Assembly (NCBI GenBank): GCA_964526225.1
Contig: CAZGLL010000041.1
Span: 1-9,299, forward strand
Direction of reading: 5' to 3'
Length of the DNA: 9,299 nucleotides
Source: DRYM01 sp964526225
GTDB taxonomy: Archaea > Thermoproteota > Thermoprotei_A > EX4484-217-1
The position numbers were made by a program, and so were the translations under genes. Numbering within the stretch: the first letter of the stretch is position 1; every line of letters starts with the position of its first letter. The notes beneath the pieces were generated by a model. The model saw nothing but the letters and a program-made list of their open reading frames with translations. It did not search any database and was not told where the DNA came from. Below are positions 1-7,300 of the stretch, piece by piece.

Positions 1-98
1 GAACAGTAAGAGCAAGCCTATACATATACAACACAAAAGAAGAAATAGAATACTTCATAGAGGTTTTGAAAAAGCTTATGAAAAAGAGAAGTAAATAA
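1..98 (+). CDS. Cysteine desulfurase, SufS/CsdA-like (C-terminal fragment)
   Basis: Only the last 31 codons are in the window (frame from base 3, TAA at 96-98). They read TVRASLYIYNTKEEIEYF followed by a Lys/Leu-rich helix. The segment R-A-S-x-x-x-Y-N-T-x-E-E-I is the C-terminal signature of group II cysteine desulfurases of the class V aminotransferase fold. Its Arg (codon 9-11) corresponds to the substrate-carboxylate-binding Arg of E. coli SufS. These PLP enzymes take sulfur from cysteine as a persulfide for Fe-S cluster assembly. The gene ends 19 bp before the next + strand start, so the two may be co-transcribed. A related class V aminotransferase with another substrate cannot be excluded from so short a piece. 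Confidence 0.8.
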   Translation, partial: TVRASLYIYNTKEEIEYFIEVLKKLMKKRSK

Positions 99-117
99 TT
101 AACATAGGTTAAATAGT

Positions 118-465
118 ATGGTTAATACAGAGGAAGTTAGAAGGATAATTTTAGAAATTATTTTAAATGAGGTTCCGCACGAATGCTTTACTACATGGGA
201 TATCATAGTTATTCTTCAGAGGAAACATCGTAAATTGTTTCTAAATATTTTGAACAAGTATGGCCATGGTAAGTATAGTTTTAGAAATTATGTGGCCGCT
301 CAATTGCTTTCCCTTGAAAAACGTGGTTATATTGTTAGAAGCAACAGTATTTGCGGTAAGCGCAGAGGTTTCTCTAAGAAACCTAGGGGTCTGGAGTGGA
401 GTTCACCATGTATTGCTGAGTGGTGTAAGAGGAAAAGAACAATCCTAGACTATATAAAGGCTTAA
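118..465 (+). CDS. Small basic protein of unknown function, possible winged helix
   Basis: This encodes 115 residues with no family I recognise. Helix-forming segments are visible at about residues 4-19 and 27-46. The stretch at about 54-74 (YSFRNYVAAQLLSLEKRGYIVR) resembles the recognition helix and first wing strand of a winged-helix DNA-binding domain. The tail from 79 on is rich in Lys and Arg and holds three Cys (79, 98, 103); a fourth is at 23. They are not spaced as a classic CxxC zinc knuckle. There is no signal peptide or membrane segment. The ATG at 118 has only a weak SD-like AGGT at 106-109, 8 nt upstream. The 19-bp gap after the desulfurase gene suggests shared transcription. A DNA-binding regulator is a guess from fold-like pattern only; that the frame is coding is more secure. 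Confidence 0.6.
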   Translation: MVNTEEVRRIILEIILNEVPHECFTTWDIIVILQRKHRKLFLNILNKYGHGKYSFRNYVAAQLLSLEKRGYIVRSNSICGKRRGFSKKPRGLEWSSPCIAEWCKRKRTILDYIKA

Positions 466-470
466 CATTG

Positions 471-478
471 TATAAATA
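471..478 (+). promoter_or_regulatory. Distal TATA-like box upstream of the oxidoreductase gene
   Basis: TATAAATA lies 6 bp after the stop of the small basic protein. With archaeal spacing it would start RNA near 496-500, leaving a leader of about 100 nt before the ATG at 598. That leader would contain both arms of the inverted repeat at 525-583. A second, closer TATA-like box exists at 540-547, so this may be one of two tandem promoters, or only AT-rich sequence. Confidence 0.35.
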
Positions 479-524
479 GTTTTTAGCTTAATTTCTTCGG
501 AGAAAAAGAAATAGGCTACGATTT

Positions 525-587
525 TCTCAATTACACATGTAATATAAGACTTTTTTATTCTTGCAAAATTCTAGTAATTGAGAGGTG
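525..587 (+). promoter_or_regulatory. Inverted repeat in the leader, overlapping the Shine-Dalgarno sequence
   Basis: TCTCAATTAC (525-534) and GTAATTGAGA (574-583) are perfect 10-bp inverted arms 39 nt apart. The downstream arm runs into the SD GAGGTG (582-587), which sits 10 nt before the ATG at 598. A smaller inverted repeat, ATTACA-CA-TGTAAT (530-543), is nested at the upstream arm, and a TATA-like box lies between the large arms. In RNA started upstream of 525 the arms could pair and partly hide the SD; as DNA the arms could bind a repressor. Both roles are inference; the repeat itself is read directly. Confidence 0.5.
540..547 (+). promoter_or_regulatory. Proximal TATA-like box for the oxidoreductase gene
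   Basis: TAATATAA, read here as the proximal promoter, would place the transcript start near 569-572. That gives a leader of about 28 nt that still contains the SD GAGGTG at 582-587. The match to the archaeal TATA consensus is moderate, and a T-rich run follows at 550-557. Confidence 0.4.
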
Positions 588-597
588 TATTTGGGGG

Positions 598-1968
598 ATG
601 AGTGAAAGAAGGAAAATAGTGATAGTTGGCGGTGGTACGGGAGGTTCGACTGTAGCATCGTTCTTGAGAAAGTTTGATAGGAAATCTGAAATAGTAATTT
701 TTGAAGCGGGCCAATGGCCTACGTATTCGTCTTGTGGTCTTCCCTATGCTTTAGCGAAAATAGTTAAGGACTATAAGGACCTTATTGAGCTAACTCCGGC
801 TTATTATGAGAGACTTAAGATAAAGTATTATCTCGAAACACCTGTTATCGAAATTAAGCCTAAGAATAAAACTGTGGTTTACAAGACAAAGGATGGTAAT
901 GTGAATGAGGAGGACTACGACATTCTGGTTATAGCAACTGGAAGCATTGGTAGAAGACTTAGTGTTGAAGGTTCGGATTTGAAGGGAATATTTCTTGCAA
1001 CATCGTTTGATTACTTCTTGGAAATGGAAAAACATATTGTGTCACGAAATGTTAGAAAAGCAGCTGTTGTAGGTGCAGGTTTCATAGCAACCGAGGTTGC
1101 TGAAGCATTAGCTGAAAGAGGTATAAAAGTCTATGTACTGCATCGTGGAGAAACAATTCTTAGAAAGCAGTTTGACCCTGACTTTGCAAAAACAATTATG
1201 AGCTATATGGAGAAGCATGGAGTAGTATTTATGCCTGGAAGACATGTTCATAAGTATGTTGGTGAAAACGGGTATGTTAGAAAAGTAGTTACTGAGGAAG
1301 GTGATGAAATAGAAGTTGACATGGTTGTTGAAGCGATAGGTGCAACGCCTAACGTTGGATTAGCAAGGAGAGCTGGAATAGAAATTAGCGAACAAACAGG
1401 AGGGATAAAAGTTGATGAGCATATGGAAACAAATATTAAGGGAATATATGCTGTAGGCGATGTAGCTGAATCCTACAATGCGATAACAGGCAAGAAAGAA
1501 ATGAGCATGCTTGCGACAACAGCTTTTAGACAAGCTAGAACAATAGTCTACCATCTAATGGGTAAGGATGTTAAATATCCAGGACACTTAAACACTTCCG
1601 GCATTAAAGCATTCGAACTTTATGCAGGAACTACAGGACTAATAAATGTTGTTGCTAAAAGGGAGGGATTCAATAGCGTAGCAATACCCATGACTCTACC
1701 GTCAAATCCGCATTACTTTCCAGGAGCAACAGAGATAAGGTTTAAGCTTATTGTTGATAAAGATAGTGGGAGAATCATAGGTGCTGAAGTTCTAAGCGAG
1801 AAAAACATTGCCGATTTAATAACAGCAGCGTCCTTCCTAATAATGAACAAGGTTAATGTCCTAGATGCAACACTAACAGATTGGTGCTATACGCCACCGT
1901 TATCCTATGATTGGAATGTAATAGTTGAATCAGCATTCCAAGCAGTAAAAAGACTAAAAATAGTTTAA
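598..1968 (+). CDS. FAD-dependent NAD(P)H disulfide oxidoreductase, CoA-disulfide reductase / sulfur reductase type
   Basis: 456 residues, close to the usual length for the CoA-disulfide reductase/NADH oxidase/NAD(P)H sulfur reductase (Nsr) branch of the pyridine nucleotide-disulfide oxidoreductases. The FAD site is GGGTGG at 11-16 with Glu36 at the end of strand 2. The single redox Cys is Cys46 in SSCGLPYA; family members carry a lone Cys here and form a mixed disulfide with CoA. ATGS is at 113-116. The NAD(P) site GAGFIATE spans 159-166. AVGD at 285-288 is the second FAD motif. The C-terminal dimerisation domain ends with YTPP, whose Tyr431 aligns with the conserved active-site Tyr of the family. 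His182-Arg183 follow the second strand of the NAD(P) fold where NADH enzymes have an acidic residue, which suggests NADPH. Likely role: cytosolic reduction of CoA disulfide, polysulfide or sulfur; oxygen-reducing NADH oxidase is the alternative. The ATG at 598 has SD GAGGTG 10 nt upstream. Confidence 0.88.
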   Translation: MSERRKIVIVGGGTGGSTVASFLRKFDRKSEIVIFEAGQWPTYSSCGLPYALAKIVKDYKDLIELTPAYYERLKIKYYLETPVIEIKPKNKTVVYKTKDGNVNEEDYDILVIATGSIGRRLSVEGSDLKGIFLATSFDYFLEMEKHIVSRNVRKAAVVGAGFIATEVAEALAERGIKVYVLHRGETILRKQFDPDFAKTIMSYMEKHGVVFMPGRHVHKYVGENGYVRKVVTEEGDEIEVDMVVEAIGATPNVGLARRAGIEISEQTGGIKVDEHMETNIKGIYAVGDVAESYNAITGKKEMSMLATTAFRQARTIVYHLMGKDVKYPGHLNTSGIKAFELYAGTTGLINVVAKREGFNSVAIPMTLPSNPHYFPGATEIRFKLIVDKDSGRIIGAEVLSEKNIADLITAASFLIMNKVNVLDATLTDWCYTPPLSYDWNVIVESAFQAVKRLKIV

Positions 1969-1974
1969 CCATAA

Positions 1975-2032
1975 ATTTTTATTATCTCATATGTTTTAGA
2001 AGCTTTTTGAAACCACGGGTTAAGTGTTTTTT
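1975..2032 (+). terminator. T-rich termination zone at the convergent junction
   Basis: After the oxidoreductase stop, the + strand has TTTTTATTATCT at 1976-1987 and a second T run, GTTTTTTCT, at 2025-2033. Archaeal termination is driven by such T tracts without a required hairpin. The gene on the other strand ends at 2033, so this 64-bp gap separates convergent transcripts. No comparable T tract was seen for the - strand here. Confidence 0.45.
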
Positions 2033-2527
2033 CTAAAGCTTTTTGATAAGAAATATGTCGTCTTCATATGCGTAAAGTGCTCTTATAAGTTTAAGAAAGT
2101 AATCATAACCTTTTTCCTCAATTATTCTTTCATAGGGTATTTCTTCAAAACCTAGGTTTTTAAAGAATTTTCTTGCTTCAATATTCCACGTTCTAGTTGA
2201 TGCTAGAACTACTTTAGCACCATGCTTTCTAAAGTAATTTATTACGTAGTTTACTAGTGCTTTTCCTACACCTTTCTTACGGAATTTAGGGTGAACCCCT
2301 ATGTAGTATATTATACCTGCTTTAGTATTGTTTATTTTCGTCATATATGTTTCTGCAAAACCAACTATTTTACCCATGTATTTTGCAACATATGTTCTAA
2401 CGTGTCCTAAAGCCTTTAAGACGTATGTTGCATCATAGTTGTTGAAAACTTCCTTTACCAATTCCCTAAACTTTTTTAGCTCACTGTTTTTCAATTCTTC
2501 GATAACGATGCTCCCCTCATTAACCAT
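2033..2527 (-). CDS. GNAT-family N-acetyltransferase
   Basis: 164 residues, full length for a single GNAT domain. The acetyl-CoA site, motif A, is strand YYIGVHPKF (74-82) followed by the pyrophosphate-binding loop R83-K-K-G86-V-G88 (R-x-x-G-x-G). Motif B is recognisable as TRTWNIEARKFFKNLGFEEI at 111-130, with Asn115 and the Ala-Arg-x-Phe-Phe-x-x-Leu-Gly-Phe pattern typical of RimI-like members. The enzyme transfers acetyl from acetyl-CoA to an amine, but the substrate (protein N-terminus, lysine or small molecule) cannot be read. It has no signal peptide. The start ATG has a G-rich SD (AGGGG, then AAGG) just upstream. It begins 12 bp after the stop of the M28 peptidase gene on the same strand, so the two are almost certainly co-transcribed. 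Confidence 0.87.
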   Translation of the reverse strand: MVNEGSIVIEELKNSELKKFRELVKEVFNNYDATYVLKALGHVRTYVAKYMGKIVGFAETYMTKINNTKAGIIYYIGVHPKFRKKGVGKALVNYVINYFRKHGAKVVLASTRTWNIEARKFFKNLGFEEIPYERIIEEKGYDYFLKLIRALYAYEDDIFLIKKL

Positions 2528-2539
2528 GTCCTTAATCCC

Positions 2540-4204
2540 CTATTGAGATAGCTCTTTAAGTATTTCTCTAAGGTTTTCCATAGCGTTTCTTCTTAACATC
2601 TCTACACTATTTTCAAGAATTTTAACTGCTAAATTATGGTGTCCCTTCTTTAGGAACGTTATTATGGTTTTTATGGGTGCTATTGGTAGTGATTTTTCAT
2701 CTCCCGGTAACATTATTTCAGATGGGATTTTAGCTAGCAATCTTAATGTTTTTTTAACATTGCCTTCCAAAATACTGTTAATTGCTTTCTCAAGAACTTT
2801 ACTATACCTTAGCAAGGTAATTACTTCAGGTATGAAATGTGTTTCGAAGGGATTGAATTCTTCCCTATAGTTTCCTCTATGAATGGGTTTGTAAAGTGTA
2901 ATTATCTTTCTAGGTGGAATCGCCGAGTATTCTATGTTTACGCTAATTCCGGCTTTCCTAAAAGTATTCTTAAGAAACACTCTTTCATGCTTCAACTTTA
3001 TTTCTGCCGAATCCCTAGCTAATGCTGTAACAATATTTCTAAATACATTATATGCATCCAAAACTACTTCTTTATCAACAATATTTATTGTGTCCTTGTC
3101 TGTATGGTAAACATCAACTAAGTCTTTCATGGTGTTTATAGTTGCTGATGGAATCCCTATTTTCGAGAATGTGTATGAGTCAAAGTATGAACTATCATAT
3201 TCTAACTTTACTTTAAAACCTTCAGTTACCTTCCTTATAAGGTATCTGAAAGAATACCCTGAAGCTGCTACAGTGAGTTTTCCTTTACCTACAGCATCCC
3301 AGTTAATTACCGTGTAAATTTCGTTTTCAATTCTACGCTTAAGCACTACGTTCTCTAAGTACCATCTTGACCCGTAAAGCCAATACCATTCCGTAAAACC
3401 TGGCGAACCCCCTTCCTCAGCTGTAAAACTTAAAATCCTCATTTCTCTAGCTAGTTTCCAGTTTATAGCTTCATTAGCTATGCTTACTAAAGATGCTACA
3501 CCTAAGATGTTATCTGTAAATCCAGTAAGCCAATGGTCATGATGAGCTGTTACGTAGATTTTTTCGTTCTCCTTTTTACCATTAAAAACTGCTTCGACTA
3601 TTTGACCATACGCATTTTGAGTATTTACTTCAACAGTTAATTCCGCTTTTAATTCCTTATTTGAAGCTTCTTTAGCTAAGGCAATACCGTCTTCTCTTCT
3701 TATGGAGAAAGCGGGTATTGGTGTTGTCGAGTACGTATTGTATGAGTAACCGTATGTTCCCTTAACAACTATTCTTCTAAATCTAGAAGGATATCTATCA
3801 TAAAGTATTATGGCTAATGCTCCTTTCTCTAACGCTTCTAGATATTGGTGTTCGGCTTCGTCAGGGTCTTTAGCCCATTCTGTAAGTATGATTTTTCCTT
3901 CAATATTTTTCTGAGTTTTCGAAAAACCAAAGTTTCTAATGTAAACAAGATCCCCTACAATATGTGTCGATGTAGTGTAGGGTAAGGCTAAAGCACTTAT
4001 ATTTCTTATTCCGCCGCCATCGACAATATTTAATGTTACATGTTTTTCCTTCCATAACATTACAGGAACATTATGAATAACTACTTCATCGGCTTTTTCC
4101 TCGAGAAACGATTTTAACTTGTTTACTAATGTCTTTTCCTCCTTAGATCCACTAATTACCTCACCTATCGATGCGAATTCCTGAGCGTAGGTGAGTAGCT
4201 GCAT
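2540..4204 (-). CDS. M28-family zinc metallopeptidase with PA-like insert, no signal peptide
   Basis: 554 residues. An N-terminal cap (1-60) precedes a protease-associated-like domain (about 65-190) inserted before the metal site, as in many M28 peptidases. The co-catalytic zinc site is complete by pattern: His221 in AHHD, bridging Asp231 in TDN, general base Glu263 and ligand Glu264 in TAEEGG, Asp303 in INWDAVG, and His367 in YHTDKDT. About 180 residues of mostly helical, Lys/Leu-rich C-terminal extension follow (375-554). Family members are aminopeptidases or carboxypeptidases releasing single residues. There is no hydrophobic signal sequence and an in-frame TGA lies just upstream of the ATG, so a cytosolic location is inferred, unlike many PA-containing M28 enzymes. 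AGAGG lies about 14 nt before the ATG. Gene order, between a secreted subtilase (with a guide RNA in the gap) and a GNAT, suggests peptide breakdown. Confidence 0.88.
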   Translation of the reverse strand: MQLLTYAQEFASIGEVISGSKEEKTLVNKLKSFLEEKADEVVIHNVPVMLWKEKHVTLNIVDGGGIRNISALALPYTTSTHIVGDLVYIRNFGFSKTQKNIEGKIILTEWAKDPDEAEHQYLEALEKGALAIILYDRYPSRFRRIVVKGTYGYSYNTYSTTPIPAFSIRREDGIALAKEASNKELKAELTVEVNTQNAYGQIVEAVFNGKKENEKIYVTAHHDHWLTGFTDNILGVASLVSIANEAINWKLAREMRILSFTAEEGGSPGFTEWYWLYGSRWYLENVVLKRRIENEIYTVINWDAVGKGKLTVAASGYSFRYLIRKVTEGFKVKLEYDSSYFDSYTFSKIGIPSATINTMKDLVDVYHTDKDTINIVDKEVVLDAYNVFRNIVTALARDSAEIKLKHERVFLKNTFRKAGISVNIEYSAIPPRKIITLYKPIHRGNYREEFNPFETHFIPEVITLLRYSKVLEKAINSILEGNVKKTLRLLAKIPSEIMLPGDEKSLPIAPIKTIITFLKKGHHNLAVKILENSVEMLRRNAMENLREILKELSQ

Positions 4205-4234
4205 TGTTACATATGCGCCTCTGAAATTATTTGC

Positions 4235-4343
4235 TCAGAAAGATGTTTTCATCACTTTTCAGCTAGGAGGGCCGTACGTCTTCATCGCTCTTCAGCTAAA
4301 GGGTGTTTCGTCATTTATCGGCTGTTGAAACCGGGTTCATCAT
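4235..4343 (-). ncRNA. C/D box guide RNA with four C-guide-D units (possible fused double sRNA)
   Basis: Read 5' to 3' on the - strand. Unit 1: C box ATGATGA (4343-4337), 15-nt guide, D box CCGA (4321-4318). Spacer TAA. Unit 2: ATGACGA (4314-4308), 12-nt guide AACACCCTTTAG, CTGA (4295-4292). Spacer AGA. Unit 3: GCGATGA (4288-4282), 19-nt guide, CTGA (4262-4259). Spacer AAA. Unit 4: GTGATGA (4255-4249), 10-nt guide AAACATCTTT, CTGA (4238-4235). The consensus boxes are RUGAUGA and CUGA. Five of eight boxes are perfect and the other three differ by one base each. All junctions are 3 nt, typical of archaeal D'-C' spacing. Such RNAs guide fibrillarin 2'-O-methylation, with L7Ae and Nop5, of the target base paired to the fifth guide base before each D box. 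The RNA fills the gap between subtilase and M28 genes. Targets were not recognised. Confidence 0.75.
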
Positions 4344-4353
4344 TTCTCATTAA

Positions 4354-7300
4354 CTAATTACTGTAGAGGGCATTTATAGTTTTAATGTAGCTGTAGAATT
4401 TAGTGTAATTTTCTATTGAAAAAGGTATTTCTGCGAAATCTATTATTGGTGTGAAATCGACATTATAAGCTATTCCAGCATACACTGTATTAGCTATGTC
4501 ACGTAATATTATTTTATAATCCATGTCGGGCTCGATGATTATAGGTTTAACTATGAGGCCTCCTCTATGGTTTATTACAAATAATCTTTTAACTACTCCT
4601 AAGCTTTTCCTAACGGCTACTACCTCCACTATTCCTAAGGGATATTTTGAATAAATTGTTAGAACTCCCTCATCCCCTCTATAGTAGAATATGTTAACAT
4701 CTACAGGGTAAACCGTTACTTCCGCTGTTAGCGGTTTTTCAATAAGCGTAGGTGTTAGAGCAAGTATGATTTCTGAATTATCGTTTCCAACTGCAAATAC
4801 CGTTTTCCTTCCAAAAGTAGAGTAGGGTGGCGCTGAACTCTCAAGTATCCCTAGTATTGGGTATTGAGCGGAAACAACCCCTCCTATGAAGTATCCTGAG
4901 CTATTGAAAGCTAAAGTTTGTATGTTAGAGTAGCTATCCGTGTTTAGTATTGACGCTTCAATAACTGCTCCTTCATATTTACTATCAATTTTTACCCTAT
5001 ATATTCTCCAGTCGCCACGTGATGTTCCACTTAACCATCCGAACCCTTCATACATAATGTTTTGTTTGTAAATGAGAGTTTCCTTAGCGGTTTTCAATGT
5101 TTGCTTTGTTTTATGAACATCTTCTTCAACGAATACGGCTACTGGAATAGAGGTTCGCTTACCGTTAATGTTGGTTAATATCACTTTAGCTTCATAAGCT
5201 CCATTACCTATGTTTACAGGGTTACATGATATTCTGATGATTGTGTTTTTAGCGTAAACGTTCCTACTTAGAATTTCAACGTTGATATTGTCTGTTTTAA
5301 CCCATTTGAAATATTTAGCATACACCTTAACTTCGCCTAGATCCTTTGGGAAAGTGTTTCTTATTCCAACAATTAGCTTTCCACAGTACTTCTCTATGTT
5401 ACTTATTGATGCTGTTAGTCTTAGTATGTTACTTGATGAGTAATCCTGGTTTATAAGTAAGAATTCTTCGTCAATATCGACTTTACCATTATTGTTCGTA
5501 TCGTTCCATAAGCCTAATATAGCTACTGCAAGATTTTCTATACCGTAGCCTCCTCTATGCATGTACTCGCTAAGCGATTTTAAACTATGATTTACATAGA
5601 CTTCTACGATGTCTGCGTTTTCGTTTAAAGGTATTTCTAAGTAGCTGTAGTATTCTGAAACACTAGTTTCCCCTACGAATTCCTCCCCTATTTGCTTTAA
5701 TTCTTCAGCGTAAGCATCTACTATGTAGGGATCCTTAATCTCTAACGTGACACTATAGTTGTTGTCTCTTGTAAGCGTGATTTCCGTGTTATTTATTAGC
5801 ATATTGTTTCTGAGCATTTCTACTGCCTTATTTACGTTGAGTTTACCCCATCCTTGAGTGAATGGATCGTAGCCTAGGTCTTCGGCTGAGGAATAAAGTG
5901 CTTTCTTAACCAATTTGGGGTTCCAAGTTTTCCCTTCTCTACGTAGCTCTTCTATTATTAGTGCGGAAGCACCGCTAACTATGGGTGTTGCCATGCTTGT
6001 TCCTCCGAAAACATCTATAGCGTATTCTCCATTACCTATCCCTCCAAGCGCAGATGTTGGGACTAATGCATAAGCTCCTGGAGCTACTATGTTGGGTTTA
6101 ATTGTTTCTTCAAATGTTGGACCTCTACTACTCCATGAAACAACTTCTCCTTTCGTACCTTTAGGCATTAGTAATCCGTATTCCCAATTTCTAATTTCTC
6201 TTTGGAAAATCGTTGTTGCCCCTACTGTTATTGCTTCTGACGATGATCCTCCGATAAGTACTGTTCCATAGCCTGGGCCGCTATTTCCTGCTGCGTGAAC
6301 AACGAGAACCCCTGTTGAAACAATTTTGTCCTCGTAACTGGATATGGGGTCTTTTCCTGGAGCGAATCTTTTAATTCCATATGCACTTAAGGTTTCCCAA
6401 TCTATTAGTCCCCAACTGTTACTTATGATGTCTACTCTTGGCTTTCCAGTGTATGTCCAGTTCCACGGGTATACGTAGTTGTATCCGCTTAGCCAAAGCT
6501 GCGCTGTTATAACGCTTCCAACGTAGAGACCTGTTGCTGCAGCTATTTTAGCGTTAGGTGCTATTCCCTCTGTTTCGACAAGTTTCAAATATTTTATGTT
6601 CCCCCTATAGTAGAACATTCTATAGTTTACTCTTTTACCTGCTATTATGCTTGCAACGGAGGTTCCATGACCTATTGGGTCGTAGAAGAAATCAACATAT
6701 CTACCTTTAGGGTCTAATCCGGGATATATTCCTGTACCTGCTGGTTCCCAAGCTCTTTTCTCAATTATTTCGTATAGTGGTTTCTCCTTACCTATGAGGC
6801 CGAATACGTCGTAAACATATCCTGCAATAACTCCTATGCTAAATTCGGGGTATCCATCATAGTTTTCATCTATGTACGCTATTTCATCTCCGTAGCGAAG
6901 CGGTTTTTCATCTTTGAAACTAAAGTCGTAAAGTCTTAAACTCGCAGGTGAGTCTATGTATCCTATTGCGTATAGGAAGTTTTTGAGAATAAACCATGTT
7001 GTTGAAACATCAACGAATACTGTATCGTAAATTCCGGGCTCTTTAGAGTCTACGAGAACTACTGGTGCAAAATATGCTACTGAAAGTTCAGCATCTAACC
7101 ATAAATTGGTTTGTAAAGCTATTTGAACAAATAATCCAAACTTGTAATTACCACTAACGCTTTTCACTGGTGGGGCAACCCAGTTGCTATGAAGCTTAAT
7201 TTTACCTACGTAGCCTAATGGGAAGTAAACGTAAAACTCTTTATCCTTAACTTGAAGTATGCCGTTAACTTCTTCAACATTAAAATCTGTTATAGTGAAA

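Noticed and set aside
790..1035. Open frame on the - strand inside the oxidoreductase gene (and a similar one at 1360-1554)
   Set aside because: Antisense to a gene with complete family motifs; no domain, no SD, composition typical of a shadow frame.
2000..2046. Direct repeat AAGCTTTTTGA at 2000-2010 and 2036-2046, the second inside the end of the GNAT gene
   Set aside because: Eleven AT-rich bases in a T-rich junction; probably chance or a small duplication, with no insertion-sequence features nearby.
4244..4353. Possible CRISPR-like or plain tandem repeat in the gap between subtilase and M28 genes
   Set aside because: The repeated part is short and degenerate with spacing of 26-33 bp; the shared bases are exactly C and D boxes on the - strand, so a C/D guide RNA explains it better.
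6089..6271. Open frames on the + strand within the subtilase gene (also 7259-7501)
   Set aside because: They lie opposite the conserved catalytic regions of the subtilase; no supporting start signals or recognisable product.
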